A DNA stretch of 14,834 nt, from positions 1 to 14,834 of the forward strand of contig JAKAMV010000143.1 in assembly GCA_021812735.1 (NCBI GenBank), written 5' to 3'. The position numbers were made by a program, and so were the translations under genes. Positions 14,826 to 14,834 of the stretch are shown here, one piece after another. Each line of letters opens with the position of its first letter. Within the stretch, counting starts at the first letter, position 1. Under the pieces are notes generated by a model. It had not been told where the DNA came from and searched no databases. It saw only the letters and a program-made list of their open reading frames with translations. This DNA is from Chloroflexota bacterium. Its GTDB lineage: Bacteria; Chloroflexota; Limnocylindria; Limnocylindrales; CSP1-4.

Positions 14826-14834
14826 CCGCCGGCG

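Overview
The window is very GC-rich bacterial DNA (third codon positions almost all G or C, many GTG/TTG starts, long antisense shadow frames). It carries a coenzyme F420-dependent glucose-6-phosphate dehydrogenase and several promoters whose -10 box lies exactly 6 nt before the start codon, implying leaderless mRNAs. Together these point to a high-GC actinobacterium or a high-GC Chloroflexota lineage. I cannot choose between them from sequence alone, and I saw no rRNA or tRNA gene.

Left part (1-4651, all minus strand) is a myo-inositol catabolic locus. In transcription order it reads iolB (5-deoxyglucuronate isomerase), iolG (inositol 2-dehydrogenase, overlapping iolB by 4 nt), a 916-bp gap, an IclR-family regulator, then iolD (trihydroxycyclohexane-1,2-dione hydrolase), which runs off the left edge after 340 codons. 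The gap is full of repeats: about four tandem 28-29 bp units, a perfect 22-bp palindrome, seven 10-bp tandem units next to the iolG stop, and what may be a frameshifted gene remnant.

Middle part (4652-8115, plus strand) diverges from iolB across a 119-bp promoter region that holds a LacI-type operator-like site. It is a tight three-gene operon: a full-length aldehyde dehydrogenase, a short aldehyde dehydrogenase-like protein without catalytic residues, and a PfkB-family sugar kinase. The first two together look like a split version of the two-domain ALDH16 family, the most interesting observation here.

Right part (8116-14834, plus strand) holds a TetR regulator with a palindromic operator over its own promoter, followed by an ABC-2 exporter (ATPase and internally duplicated permease). 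After a strong hairpin come a leaderless EamA/DMT transporter, the F420-dependent glucose-6-phosphate dehydrogenase (fgd), and an MFS transporter. The inositol genes and the aldehyde dehydrogenase/kinase operon look like sugar or polyol catabolism, the TetR-ABC module like efflux, and fgd supplies reduced F420. Most genes belong to known families. I see no convincing entirely new system, but the split ALDH16 pair and the repeat-rich gap deserve follow-up.
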